Positions 1 to 8,129 are shown, numbered from the stretch's first letter. The stretch: 64,000 bases of DNA from Gammaproteobacteria bacterium (GCA_030654835.1 JAURWS010000030.1:248001-312000); one strand, 5' to 3'. Program-made: numbers and translations. Notes: generated by a model from the letters alone, not told the origin.

Positions 1-61
1 TTTTTCTGGAGAGTGGGGTTCGACATGGGGCAGTGAGTCCTCTTCGACTAGCTTCGGTTGA
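1..61. other. Window edge, no gene seen
   Basis: Sixty-one bases lie beyond the 3' end of the TetR gene. I see no start, stop-coupled frame or hairpin that can be assigned. They may belong to the neighbouring gene outside the window. Confidence 0.3.
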
Positions 62-721
62 TCAGGATGGTGTCGTGGCGGATGCCAGGCCGGCGCTGAA
101 CAGGTGACCGTTGAACGCGGCGAGCCGATCGAGAAAGGCGGCGTCCATGGGCCGCTCCATCTGTTCCTCGAACACGTTCTTCAGCAACATCGGCGTCATC
201 GCGAGGCTGACAAAAGCCATGCGCAGGATGTCCGCATCGACGCCGGGGTCGATCTCCCCCTGGGTCTTCAAGGCATCGACCTTGCGCGCACTGCGGGTGC
301 GGCCGCGCTCAAGCAGCTGCTGGATGAAGCGGCGCCCGGGGCCTTGATTGAGAGCCAGCACCTTGAGGATCAACCGGGGGAATTCCGGATGCTTGCTCAT
401 GGTCTCGTAGTACAGGCGCAGAAAGTCGGCGAACCCGGAAGCAGAATTGAGCAGCTGGCCGTCCAGCACGTCGAGCATGGGGCTGAGGGTGTGGCGAATC
501 ATCTCCTCGTAGAGCCCCTCCTTGCTGCCGAAGTAATAACGAATCATGGAGACGTTGGCATTGGCTCGCTCCGCGATCAGCCGAGTGGTGACACGGGCGT
601 AGTCGTCCGCCAGGAAGCAATCGAGCGCAGCCTTGAGCAGACGCGACTGCACCGGGTCGTCATCGGGTTTGTGTACATCGGGCTCGTGCAAATCGGGTTC
701 TTGCATGGGGGTCTCCGGCAC
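62..721 (-). CDS. TetR/AcrR-family transcriptional regulator
   Basis: A one-component DNA-binding repressor of 219 residues, the usual size for the family. The N-terminal helix-turn-helix lies at about residues 27-75 and contains the typical 'TTRLIAERANANVSMIRYYF' recognition segment followed by 'GSKEGLYEEM'. The rest is a helical ligand-binding and dimerisation domain of the CerR-like type, in which residues vary and no ligand can be inferred. The first 20 residues are acidic and proline-rich and contain a repeated E/HEPD/HKPD pattern, so a later start is possible, but no better in-frame ATG precedes the HTH. It is divergent from the SGNH hydrolase gene (178 bp between starts), which could be a target, but no operator is obvious. 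Confidence 0.85.
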   Translation of the reverse strand: MPETPMQEPDLHEPDVHKPDDDPVQSRLLKAALDCFLADDYARVTTRLIAERANANVSMIRYYFGSKEGLYEEMIRHTLSPMLDVLDGQLLNSASGFADFLRLYYETMSKHPEFPRLILKVLALNQGPGRRFIQQLLERGRTRSARKVDALKTQGEIDPGVDADILRMAFVSLAMTPMLLKNVFEEQMERPMDAAFLDRLAAFNGHLFSAGLASATTPS

Positions 722-899
722 TGAAACATGCGATCAGGCTAGCACCCGCTTGCAGGCATCGACAGCGCTTTCGTCAATCAATTCGGTGGGTTTGATTGAA
801 TATCTGCGGGGCTTCTTAAAGGCACGGCTTTGTGTCAGATTAGCGCTGGGCGAATTGAAGTAATTCCGCCTTCCCAACAACAATAATCAGGAGGCCGTC

Positions 900-1622
900 G
901 TGTCACCACTCCGCGCCCATACGCCCAGAATTCGTTTCTCCGGCTTTATCGCCTTACTCTGTGCCACCGCGTTCAGTTTGCAGGTGGCAGCCCAGCAACT
1001 GCCGGATCCGACCCGCTTCGAAGAGGACATTCAGAAGTTCGAGGCGCAGGACCGTGCGACTCCGCCTCCGAAGAGTGCCATCGTGCTGACGGGCAGTTCC
1101 AGCATCAAGTTCTGGAACGAAGAGGCGCCTGCCGATCTCGCGCCGCTGACGGTGATTCCCCGAGGCTTCGGTGGTAGCGTGATGAACGATCTGCTGCACT
1201 ATCTTGATCGCGTGGCGCTGACGTATCAGCCGCGCGCGATCCTGATCTACGAGGGTGACAATGACACCGGCCGTAACTTCATTCCCAATGACACGATCAT
1301 GGCACAGCTGGAAGAAATGATCGGCCGCATCCACGCGCAGCTGCCACAGGCACGCATCTACTTGCTGTCAGTGAAGCCGAGCGTGTTGCGTGAAGAGAGC
1401 TGGCCGGTGGCGCTGGAGTTGAACGAGCGTTACAAGGCGCTCGCCGAAAGTGATGCGCTGGTGACTTACATCGACGTGGCCACTCCATTCCTGAAGAGCG
1501 ATGGCGCGGTGATGACGGACATCTTCGTGGAAGACAACCTGCATCTGAATGACAAGGGTTACGACATCTGGGCGGCGAGCGTCAGAGAGGTGTTGATGGC
1601 GCACGAGGCGCAGTACGAGTAG
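900..1622 (+). CDS. Secreted SGNH/GDSL-family hydrolase
   Basis: A 240-residue esterase or lipase-like protein of the SGNH superfamily, probably periplasmic. Residues 1-31 form a signal peptide (basic N-terminus, hydrophobic 'FIALLCATAFSLQVAA', then Q). Block I is 'LTGSSSIKFW' at about 62-72, with the nucleophile probably Ser67. Block II is the Gly in 'RGFGGSVMND'; block III is 'YEGDND'. The catalytic Asp/His pair is at about D212 and H215 ('DNLHLNDKGY'). The start is GTG at 900, supported by a full AGGAGG at 889-894 with five bases of spacing. The substrate is unknown; acyl or acetyl esters on lipids or polysaccharides are plausible. The gene stands alone. Confidence 0.8.
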   Translation: MSPLRAHTPRIRFSGFIALLCATAFSLQVAAQQLPDPTRFEEDIQKFEAQDRATPPPKSAIVLTGSSSIKFWNEEAPADLAPLTVIPRGFGGSVMNDLLHYLDRVALTYQPRAILIYEGDNDTGRNFIPNDTIMAQLEEMIGRIHAQLPQARIYLLSVKPSVLREESWPVALELNERYKALAESDALVTYIDVATPFLKSDGAVMTDIFVEDNLHLNDKGYDIWAASVREVLMAHEAQYE

Positions 1623-1645
1623 GAAGTACGAATAGTGCTTGTGGC

Positions 1646-2143
1646 TCAGCGTACCCAGTGACGGGCATCCTTCAGAAGTAGAAGCAATTGTCGCTCACGC
1701 AGCGGCGATGCGATGAAGCCAAAACGGGTGTAGAACTTTGCGGCTTCTTCGTCGATGGGGTGGGTCAGCATGGCGCGGATGCCAGCCTGCTCGGCAATCA
1801 GCATTGTGCGGCGGATGGCATCCTGCAACATGCCAAAGCCAATGCCACGCCTCTTATCCCCCGTGGAGACTGCAAGCCGCGCCAGGATCACTGCCGGCAG
1901 AGGGTAGCGCCCCATGCCCTTGCTGATGCGCTCGGGTGCTTCCAGCACATCGACTTGGCCGACGGTCAGACTGAAGTAGCCGACCACGCGGCCACTATCT
2001 GCAACTACGAATGTCTTGGCCGATCCGCTGCCGTGAGCCTGTCGGGCGTGGCGCAGCAGCCAGTCGTTCAAGGCTGGTGTGCCGCAGTCGAACCCTTCCA
2101 GCTGATGCTGCAAACCCAGAGGCTCTGGGCCGCATAAGCTCAT
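1646..2143 (-). CDS. GNAT acetyltransferase toxin, TacT-like
   Basis: A 165-residue GNAT-fold acetyltransferase. The acetyl-CoA-binding segment is 'VSTGDKRRGIGFGMLQDA', and the C-terminal 'FYTRFGFIAS' is typical of TacT/AtaT-type toxins, which acetylate the amino group of charged aminoacyl-tRNAs and stop translation. The N-terminal 'FDCGTPALNDWLLRHA' segment is diagnostic for this toxin group. The ATG at 2143 overlaps the TGA of the upstream DUF1778 gene by four bases (ATGA), which fits translational coupling and a type II toxin-antitoxin pair. A longer form from GTG at 2155 is less likely. The tRNA target cannot be inferred from the sequence. Confidence 0.85.
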   Translation of the reverse strand: MSLCGPEPLGLQHQLEGFDCGTPALNDWLLRHARQAHGSGSAKTFVVADSGRVVGYFSLTVGQVDVLEAPERISKGMGRYPLPAVILARLAVSTGDKRRGIGFGMLQDAIRRTMLIAEQAGIRAMLTHPIDEEAAKFYTRFGFIASPLRERQLLLLLKDARHWVR

Positions 2144-2433
2144 GTCTTGTCCCACGGGGCTTTGCGCGAGAACAGATCGCGCAACCCCTCGCTGGGCTGC
2201 TCTGGCTGTTCCAGCAAATTCATCAGGGCTTGGTACTGGCTACCCGAGACCATAAACAAACGCTGGTCGAGCAGGGTCTGCTCGGCGGCCAGACAGGCAC
2301 TGTCGAGAATGAAATCGGTCAGCGATTTGTGTGCCACTTCGGCCGCACGGCGCAGCACCACTTCCTGTTCGGGTGTGGCACGCAGCCCCAAGCGGGCGGA
2401 CCGGGTAGAAGATGAAGATGCAATGGCAGCCAT
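2140..2433 (-). CDS. DUF1778 ribbon-helix-helix antitoxin, TacA-like
   Basis: A 97-residue antitoxin. The N-terminal 30 residues contain 'ARLGLRATPEQEVVLRRAAE', the ribbon-helix-helix DNA-binding part. It is followed by 'KSLTDFILDSACLAAEQTL', the DUF1778 signature, and a C-terminal tail that would wrap the GNAT toxin. It is the first gene of a two-gene operon and overlaps the toxin start by four bases. A GAGGTG ribosome-binding site lies five bases before the ATG at 2433. By analogy with TacAT the pair should repress its own promoter conditionally; I did not find a clear operator in the short upstream stretch. Confidence 0.85.
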   Translation of the reverse strand: MAAIASSSSTRSARLGLRATPEQEVVLRRAAEVAHKSLTDFILDSACLAAEQTLLDQRLFMVSGSQYQALMNLLEQPEQPSEGLRDLFSRKAPWDKT

Positions 2434-2516
2434 GGTGGCACCTCGTTAGCTGGATCAACCATTGCGATGTTAGTACAAGAGACGCACGCAGTCTAGCCGT
2501 TGCGAATAACCCCCGC

Positions 2517-3122
2517 CTATTTTTTCCACACCAGTAATTGATTATTGGCAGGCATGGTGTTGTCTTCCAGCAGCGTCAGGCCGGCCTCACCTGCCAGCTC
2601 GTTCACCCACTCGAAGTCGCGCACCCCGCTCAGGGGATTTCTGCTCTTAAGCCACAGGTCAAACTGCGCGTTGCTGGGGGTCGTGAAGTTGCCTCGGTAT
2701 TTGAACGGGCCATATATGCAGAGATGTCCGCCGCTCGCGATGATGTTGTCCAGACGCCGAAAAAACTCCGCAACGGCAATGGCCGGCATTATATGCAGGC
2801 TGTTGGCAGTGAACACCGCGTCGAACGGGTTCACGCCCCAATCCTGCTGTGTGACATCCAGTGGCAACGCCAGCGGCAGATTGGGCTGCGCGGCGGCGCG
2901 CAGACGAATGTTCAGTGTATCGACCAGCTCCGGGACATCGGAACTCTGCCAGTGCAACCACGGCATGTGCGTGGTGAAGTGAACTGCGTGCTGACCGGTG
3001 CCCCCGGCGATTTCCAGAACGCGAAGTGGTTGGCGGTGCTCGCCTGCCGCAAAGTGTTTGTGAAGAACGGCAAGAATCGGTTCCTTGTTGTTCTCACAGG
3101 ACTGGCTGAAGGGCAGCTGCAC
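2517..3122 (-). CDS. DUF938-family SAM-dependent methyltransferase-like protein
   Basis: A 201-residue protein of the DUF938 family (related to eukaryotic METTL26). The Rossmann-fold SAM-binding motif I is 'VLEIAGGTGQHAVHF' at about residues 35-49, followed by 'PWLHWQSSDV' and the acidic 'LPLDVTQQDW' strand. The conserved family segments 'FTANSLHIMP' and 'LCIYGPFKYRGNFTTPSNA' are present. No substrate is established for the family. It starts three bases after the end of the response-regulator gene, so it is probably the last gene of the yaaA / response regulator / DUF938 operon. Confidence 0.8.
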   Translation of the reverse strand: MQLPFSQSCENNKEPILAVLHKHFAAGEHRQPLRVLEIAGGTGQHAVHFTTHMPWLHWQSSDVPELVDTLNIRLRAAAQPNLPLALPLDVTQQDWGVNPFDAVFTANSLHIMPAIAVAEFFRRLDNIIASGGHLCIYGPFKYRGNFTTPSNAQFDLWLKSRNPLSGVRDFEWVNELAGEAGLTLLEDNTMPANNQLLVWKK

Positions 3123-3125
3123 GGT

Positions 3126-3992
3126 TCAGTCCTCCTGACTGGCGGTCAGGAACTGTGACAACTTATCCCGCGTATGGGCATCGGCCGTGTCGAAGCGAAT
3201 GACGAGTGTCAGGAATTCCGCATCCGGCTTCTTTTCGGCGGCGGCTATGCTATGCACATAAGCGCCGAGCCCGCCGAGCAGACCACCGATATCATTGCCT
3301 GCGGAGAGATCCACCTGGAGACGTTCGAAGACGGTAGGCAGTTGTGGGGTGCGGCGGGCGATCACGGACATCTCGTCGTTGTCGATACTCTTGATCATGC
3401 ATTTGAGCTGCTGATCGGCGAAGCGGATCAGTCCGGTGCCCTTCATTCTGGACGCCCCTCTGGCAGGCTTCGCGTCGCCTTGACTGACCACCACCGGAGA
3501 CAGCAGCGCCTCGGCGGACCCACTGACAGACGACTCTCCACGTCCGCTGAAAATTTCCAGTGAGCTGAACACGCCGGCGTTCTGGGCATTGCTCTGTTGT
3601 GCGGGTTTCATGTGGCCGGCGCGCACGAGTGCCTTGTGCACCTTTTGCATCAGTTCTTCGCTGGTGAACGGTTTGCTGAGGTAATCGCTGACGCCCAATT
3701 CTACGGCACGCACAATGTGCGTCTTGGCACCCAGGCTGGAAACCATGATGAACGGAATAGTCGCGAGCTTTTCTTCGGCGCGCACCCAGATCAACAGTTC
3801 TTCTCCACTGAGCCCCGGCATCTCCCAATCGCTAAGGATCAGATCGACGGTCTGTTTGTTGAGAATCGCCTGCGCCTTGCGACCATCGGAAGCCTCGACA
3901 ATTTCGCAGGCGGGAAGAAATTTGCGCAGCGTACGCTTGATCAGATCTCTGATAAAGGTCGCGTCGTCTACGAGCAGTATGCGTAATTTCAT
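3126..3992 (-). CDS. Response regulator with C-terminal PilZ-like domain
   Basis: A 288-residue protein. Residues 1-125 are a CheY-like receiver with all key residues: the acidic pair in 'LLVDDA' (D9, D10), the phospho-acceptor D55 in 'LSDWEMPG', the Ser in 'MVSSLG', and the Lys in 'LSKPF'. A linker of about 60 variable residues follows. Residues about 185-285 contain 'GLIRFADQQLKCMIKSI' and 'ARRTPQLPTVFERLQVDL', which look like a PilZ-type beta-barrel, although the canonical RxxxR and DxSxxG cyclic-di-GMP motifs are not clear. Its stop is three bases upstream of the DUF938 gene and its start overlaps the stop of yaaA by four bases. No partner kinase lies nearby. Confidence 0.7.
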   Translation of the reverse strand: MKLRILLVDDATFIRDLIKRTLRKFLPACEIVEASDGRKAQAILNKQTVDLILSDWEMPGLSGEELLIWVRAEEKLATIPFIMVSSLGAKTHIVRAVELGVSDYLSKPFTSEELMQKVHKALVRAGHMKPAQQSNAQNAGVFSSLEIFSGRGESSVSGSAEALLSPVVVSQGDAKPARGASRMKGTGLIRFADQQLKCMIKSIDNDEMSVIARRTPQLPTVFERLQVDLSAGNDIGGLLGGLGAYVHSIAAAEKKPDAEFLTLVIRFDTADAHTRDKLSQFLTASQED

Positions 3993-4801
3993 GCGTTGGC
4001 TTCTTGCTGACGAAAGTGTTGGCGAAAATCGATGTTATTGCGCAGAAACACCGGAGTGTTCGCGCTGGAATCCTTCTCGCTGTAGCGGTATCCATCCACA
4101 TCAAAGGAGAGCAGGTCTGCCGGTTTGCGCAATCGATTCTTGATGATCCAGGCCGTCATCAAACCGCGGGCCCTCTTCGCAAAGAAGCTGATCAGCTTGT
4201 ACTGCCCGCCTTTGAAATCCTTGAATACTGGACTGATTACATCGGCCGCCAGACGCTTTTCATTAACCGCGTGGAAGTATTCATTGGACGCCAGATTCAC
4301 CAGCACGGGCTTTCTTTCCAGGCTGAGCTGAGCGTTGAGCGCCTCGGTGATGCGGTCGCCCCAGAAGCCATAGAGCGAAGTGGCACCTGACACTTTCAAC
4401 GTTGTGCCCATCTCCAGCCGGTAGGGCTGCATGAGGTCGAGCGGGCGCAGTAGACCGTAGAGCCCAGAGAGAATTCGCAAGTGCTTTTGCGCGAAGGTGA
4501 TGTCGTCGCTGGACAGCGACGGCGCATCTAGCCCCAGATAGACATCGCCCTTGAAAGCAAACAACGCCTGCCTGGCGTTGCGCGTGTCGAAGGGCAGCCG
4601 CCAGCTGTTGAAGCGCGCATGGTTGAGATCGCCCAGCGCGCTGCTGACGGACATCAGCTCGGAGATCTGTGCGGAGGACAACTGGCGCAGGTGGTCGATC
4701 AACTGCCGCGAATCCTGCAGGAAGTCGGGCTGGGTAAACTTGCGAATCCTGACCGGGGTCTCGTAGTCCAGCGACTTGGCTGGCGAGATGACAACTAACA
4801 T
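3989..4801 (-). CDS. yaaA: Peroxide stress protein YaaA
   Basis: A 270-residue protein of the YaaA/DUF328 family, which lowers free intracellular iron and limits Fenton damage during peroxide stress in E. coli. The family N-terminus 'MLVVISPAKSLDYETP' is present, and internal signatures such as 'FKGDVYLGLDA', 'RILSGLYGLLRPLDLMQPYRLEMGT' (split here as two parts) and 'NLASNEYFHAV' are conserved. Length matches the family (about 258-270). The first gene of a three-gene minus-strand unit with a response regulator and a DUF938 gene; the four-base overlap at 3989-3992 suggests coupled translation. Confidence 0.93.
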   Translation of the reverse strand: MLVVISPAKSLDYETPVRIRKFTQPDFLQDSRQLIDHLRQLSSAQISELMSVSSALGDLNHARFNSWRLPFDTRNARQALFAFKGDVYLGLDAPSLSSDDITFAQKHLRILSGLYGLLRPLDLMQPYRLEMGTTLKVSGATSLYGFWGDRITEALNAQLSLERKPVLVNLASNEYFHAVNEKRLAADVISPVFKDFKGGQYKLISFFAKRARGLMTAWIIKNRLRKPADLLSFDVDGYRYSEKDSSANTPVFLRNNIDFRQHFRQQEANA

Positions 4802-4847
4802 GGGACTGCCTCGTAGCGGAGATGCGATTCAGGGGCTGGTGTGTCGA

Positions 4848-5411
4848 TCATACCGGGGCGAGGAATTCCTGCCACCAGTCCAGCGGCGTCACCCCGTCGG
4901 CCGGATCGTAGACGTTGCCATAGTACCAGACCGTCCCCGGAAACTGCCCAATGACGCGATCCAGCAGAATCTCGATATTCTGGAAACCGATGGAGACGTG
5001 AATGCTGTAGACCAGCACGCGCGGTGACTGCAGATCCAGTGTGCCATCGAGCAGCTCCAGCTCTGGGCTCAACGTGTTGGCCACCTCCTCGATGCCTTCC
5101 TTGCGCAGCACGCGGATGCACAGGTTGCCGCTGCGCTTGATCAGCTCATAACCAGCCGGATTGTCCGCCGGATAACGAATTCTGTCGCCGGTCGCAAGGC
5201 TGCGCACAAACGCCGGGGATTTGAGCAGGCGGTACTCTTTGGTCGCGGGCGTCATTGCCTCCACAACAATTTTCTCCAGCACTGGCTCGCCGTCGTTGCG
5301 ATAGCCGGCTATCAATGAAAGCGTCAGGGGGGCTTCCGCCTGCACGGGGTTTGCAGTGGCGCTGGCGAGCGTTTTGGTGTGTGAGTCATGGCTGGGCATG
5401 GGCTTTTCCAT
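4848..5411 (-). CDS. Conserved hypothetical protein, possibly DUF4265-like
   Basis: About 187 residues with no signal peptide and no membrane segment. The central part reads like an alpha/beta single-domain protein ('YRLLKSPAFVRSLATGDRIR', then 'GNLCIRVLRKEGI') and ends in an acidic, tryptophan-rich tail ('GVTPLDWWQEFLAPV'). The segment 'VLVYSIHVSIGFQNIEILLD' suggests an ACT- or DUF4265-like fold, but I cannot confirm the family. Three starts are possible (TTG 5429, ATG 5411, ATG 5399). The last has a weak GGAAAAG in front; I kept the middle one. The gene stands alone between yaaA and the divergent yciA. Confidence 0.6.
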   Translation of the reverse strand: MEKPMPSHDSHTKTLASATANPVQAEAPLTLSLIAGYRNDGEPVLEKIVVEAMTPATKEYRLLKSPAFVRSLATGDRIRYPADNPAGYELIKRSGNLCIRVLRKEGIEEVANTLSPELELLDGTLDLQSPRVLVYSIHVSIGFQNIEILLDRVIGQFPGTVWYYGNVYDPADGVTPLDWWQEFLAPV

Positions 5412-5597
5412 CAGACAAATGGTGATCAATTTTGCGGATTCTGTGCATTTCGCACACGGTGCATTTTAACCCGCTTTGCGCGGCGATGGCCAAAGGCAGG
5501 CGCTAGCGTGTCCTCGGGAAGGGCAGATGTGCTAACCTGCCGGGGCTAATTTCCACTTTCATCTTTGATTTTCAAATCAGTACCGCAGGAGGCCCGC

Positions 5598-6023
5598 ATG
5601 GGTTCGCAACAGGAAGACCAAACTACAGAATTACATCCCAAGGGAGAACTGGCGCTGCAGACTCTCGCCATGCCCAAAGACACCAATGCCAACGGTGACA
5701 TCTTCGGTGGCTGGCTGGTATCCCAGATGGACCTCGCCGCAGGCATCGCCACCAAACAGGTGAGCCGCGGACGCAGTGCCACCGTCGCCATGAACAACGT
5801 GGCATTTCACTCTCCCGTCAGCGTGGGTTCGATTGTCAGCTGCTACGCCGAGATGGGCGAGATCGGCCGCAGCTCCATGCACGTCAACATCGAAGTCTGG
5901 ATTTCCAATTCGCTGACCAACCATGGCAAGCGCAAAGTGGCCGAAGGCGAATTCGTGTATGTGGCGATCGATGACCTCGGCCGCACCCGTCGCATTGATA
6001 TTCCTGGCAGGGTTCTGGAGTAA
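5598..6023 (+). CDS. yciA: Acyl-CoA thioesterase, YciA-like hotdog
   Basis: A 141-residue hotdog-fold thioesterase that hydrolyses a broad range of acyl-CoAs. The active-site helix and Asp appear in 'LAMPKDTNANGDIFGGWLVS', followed by 'QMDLAAGIATKQVSRGRSAT' and 'VAFHSPVSVGSIVSCYAEM', all typical of YciA. The ATG at 5598 has an AGGAGG seven bases upstream, so it is preferred over an upstream in-frame start at 5565. It stands alone; the convergent arfB gene follows, with a hairpin between them. Confidence 0.88.
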   Translation: MGSQQEDQTTELHPKGELALQTLAMPKDTNANGDIFGGWLVSQMDLAAGIATKQVSRGRSATVAMNNVAFHSPVSVGSIVSCYAEMGEIGRSSMHVNIEVWISNSLTNHGKRKVAEGEFVYVAIDDLGRTRRIDIPGRVLE

Positions 6024-6054
6024 CTCTTCACGAAAAGTCCCGAATCTGCTGACC

Positions 6055-6081
6055 CCGTGCCCGCTCAGGTGGGCACGGTTT
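6055..6081 (+). terminator. Putative intrinsic terminator between yciA and arfB
   Basis: Perfect 8-bp stem (CCGTGCCC at 6055-6062, GGGCACGG at 6071-6078) with an 8-base loop, followed by TTTA. The T run is short, so termination may be weak. The position between convergent genes fits a shared terminator. Confidence 0.5.
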
Positions 6082-6148
6082 ACGATCCCCCTCCAAGTCA
6101 AGCATCCCTCCCGAACTGCCCCCTGAACTGACCCGGCGAAAGCTTCAC

Positions 6149-6568
6149 CTAATCGTCTCCCACCCGCCCCCGCAACTCTTTCGTCTTGCCACGCAGCACC
6201 TTGCCCTCGACGCGCTTGCGTTGCGAAGACTTGGTGGGCTTCGTCGGCGTGCGTGATTTGCGGACCACGCTGGCCTCGCGAATCAACTCCTGCAGACGTC
6301 GCAGTGCGTCGTCGCGGTTCTGTTCCTGCGTGCGGTGCTGCTGCGCCTTGATGACGACGACACCCTCGCGCGTGATGCGGCTGTCTCGCAAGTTGAGCAG
6401 GCGGTGTTTGTAGAAGAAGGGCAGTGATGACGCGTTGATGTCGAAGCGCAAGTGAATCGCCGTCGACACCTTGTTCACGTTCTGGCCGCCCGCACCCTGC
6501 GCACGGATCGCGCTCAGCTCGATCTCGTCGTCCGGGATGGCGACATTGAGGGATACCTGCAGTGGCAT
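6149..6568 (-). CDS. arfB: Alternative ribosome-rescue peptidyl-tRNA hydrolase ArfB
   Basis: A 139-residue protein (E. coli ArfB/YaeJ is 140) that enters ribosomes stalled without a stop codon and hydrolyses the peptidyl-tRNA. The catalytic GGQ loop is in 'RAQGAGGQNVNKVSTAIHLR', and the long basic C-terminal tail that sits in the empty mRNA channel is present ('RKSRTPTKPTKSSQRKR', then 'LRGKTKELRGR'). The ATG at 6568 is chosen because an AGGAAG lies seven bases upstream; an upstream in-frame start would overlap the P450 promoter. It is divergent from the P450 gene. Confidence 0.93.
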   Translation of the reverse strand: MPLQVSLNVAIPDDEIELSAIRAQGAGGQNVNKVSTAIHLRFDINASSLPFFYKHRLLNLRDSRITREGVVVIKAQQHRTQEQNRDDALRRLQELIREASVVRKSRTPTKPTKSSQRKRVEGKVLRGKTKELRGRVGDD

Positions 6569-6588
6569 ATGAGAACTTCCTGGTGGTC

Positions 6589-6604
6589 TATACTTCTCAG
6601 TATA
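6589..6604. promoter_or_regulatory. Inverted repeat in the arfB / P450 intergenic region
   Basis: TATAC at 6589-6593 and GTATA at 6600-6604 form a perfect 5-bp inverted repeat with a 6-base spacer. It sits in the 65-bp gap between two divergent genes and could be an operator or part of overlapping -10 elements. The evidence is the symmetry only. Confidence 0.35.
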
Positions 6605-6633
6605 ACCAATACGGAAGATCACAGGATGTGATT

Positions 6634-7707
6634 ATGTCGACCATGGACCGGCCGCAGACCATCACCATTACGACTTACCTCGAAGCCCGGCGCGTCCTGA
6701 TGGACCCGCTGACCTTTTCCTCTGCCAGGCCGCTCACCACGATGACGGGTGGCCTCGGTTACAGCTTCGTGCTCTTCTGTCAGGACCCGCCCGAGCATGG
6801 CCGGCTGCGGACACTCATTCAACGGGAGTTCATCAGCAGCCGTCTGCAGGCGCTGCGCGCCTGGATCGAGAGAGAGGTCGACACGGTGCTGGACGGCTAT
6901 CCGCCCGATCCGACCGAGGTCGATATCGTGGCCACGCTGACGCTGCCGTTACCCATGCGGGTGATCAGCAGGCTGCTGGGCGTGAGGGATGCCGACTCGC
7001 AGGCTTTCAAGCACTGGACCGCGAAGGCGGTGGGGCATCAGGACGGCGAGTTGCCAGCGGCGCTCGGGCGCAGGGCGTTTGTGGAGTTGCACAAATTCTT
7101 TCGGGGGCAGATTCGAGCGAACCGGGAACATCCCCCCGACGGACTGATCGGGCATCTGCTGACGCGCTGCGCCGACGAGCTGGAGCTGATCAACTTCTGT
7201 GTGACCTTGATGATTGCGGGCAATGAGACCACCGCCAGCCTGCTCAGCAATCTGCTGCATCTGCTCGCTACCCGGCCTGTGCTGTGGAGCGCATTGCGGG
7301 AGGATAGGTCGCTCATTGGAGCGGTCATTGAGGAAGCGCTGCGCTTCGATCCGCCGATTCAGTTTGTCAGCCGCCTGGTGACACGGCCCGTGGTTGTGGA
7401 AGGAGTCCAGTTGAGCCGCGGCGACACGGTGTTAGTGAATATCGGTGCGGCCAATCGTGATCCGGAGTTTTTTGCCAAGCCGGAGGTGTTCAACCCGGTG
7501 CGCCGCGAGAAGGGCCATCTGGCCTTCTCACATGGCATTCACTACTGCATCGGGGCCAGCCTGACGAGGCTGGAGGCGGAGATTGTGCTGAACAAGATGC
7601 TGGACAGGTATTCGGCAATTGTGCTGGCGGCGCCGGGGGAGCGCTATCCGAATGCGTACTTTCGCGGCTTCAAGTCTCTCTGGCTTCGTGTAGGACAACT
7701 ATCCTGA
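6634..7707 (+). CDS. Cytochrome P450, N-terminally short
   Basis: A soluble bacterial cytochrome P450 of 357 residues. The I-helix oxygen-activation motif is 'AGNETTAS', the K-helix ExxR is 'EALR', and the haem-binding loop is 'FSHGIHYCIG' with the thiolate ligand at about Cys305. Bacterial P450s are usually about 400 residues; the first recognisable element is 'YLEARRVLMDPLTFSSAR' (B-helix region) near residue 15, so about 40 residues of the A-helix and first beta strands are missing. The ATG at 6634 has CAGGA seven bases upstream. An in-frame start at 6562 would overlap arfB and adds no recognisable P450 sequence. No ferredoxin or reductase partner is adjacent. The substrate is unknown. Confidence 0.85.
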   Translation: MSTMDRPQTITITTYLEARRVLMDPLTFSSARPLTTMTGGLGYSFVLFCQDPPEHGRLRTLIQREFISSRLQALRAWIEREVDTVLDGYPPDPTEVDIVATLTLPLPMRVISRLLGVRDADSQAFKHWTAKAVGHQDGELPAALGRRAFVELHKFFRGQIRANREHPPDGLIGHLLTRCADELELINFCVTLMIAGNETTASLLSNLLHLLATRPVLWSALREDRSLIGAVIEEALRFDPPIQFVSRLVTRPVVVEGVQLSRGDTVLVNIGAANRDPEFFAKPEVFNPVRREKGHLAFSHGIHYCIGASLTRLEAEIVLNKMLDRYSAIVLAAPGERYPNAYFRGFKSLWLRVGQLS

Positions 7708-7721
7708 CACAACGACCTGTG

Positions 7722-8120
7722 TCAAACCGAAGCCGACTCTTTGACATTCAGATTCGAATTATCCTGCAGCAGGATGTCCAGTGGGATCTTCAGTCCCGTA
7801 TTGAGCTTGCGGATCATGCTCAAACTTAGTGGGCGTTTATGGTTCAATACTTCGGACACTTTGGGTGCAGAGCCAATGAAAGGGATAAGGTCTTTCTGGC
7901 TTAATCCCTGCTGGTCCATGCGAAATTTGATGGCCTCTACAGGGTCCGGTTTGTCGATTGGAAAACGATCTTTCTCGTAATGCTCAACCAGCAGGGAAAG
8001 CACTTCGAGTTCACTTTCTTCAGGGGAATCCGGCGCGAGGTCGACGGCCATCAATTTCGTCAAGCGTGCGAGTGCCGCCGCATGTTGATCGTCGTTCTTG
8101 ATAACTTTAATTACGGGCAT
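7722..8120 (-). CDS. higA: HigA-type antitoxin with helix-turn-helix
   Basis: A 132-residue antitoxin and autorepressor of the HigBA type II system. The central helix-turn-helix of the Cro/C1/Xre class is in 'GLSQKDLIPFIGSAPKVSEV' followed by 'LNHKRPLSLSMIRKLN'. It lies ten bases downstream of higB, and an AGGAGG sits five bases before its ATG, so it should be translated more strongly than the toxin. Two palindromes upstream of higB (8426-8440 and 8453-8467) are the likely binding sites. It ends 14 bases from the convergent P450 gene. Confidence 0.88.
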   Translation of the reverse strand: MPVIKVIKNDDQHAAALARLTKLMAVDLAPDSPEESELEVLSLLVEHYEKDRFPIDKPDPVEAIKFRMDQQGLSQKDLIPFIGSAPKVSEVLNHKRPLSLSMIRKLNTGLKIPLDILLQDNSNLNVKESASV

Positions 8121-8129
8121 ATCCGCCTC

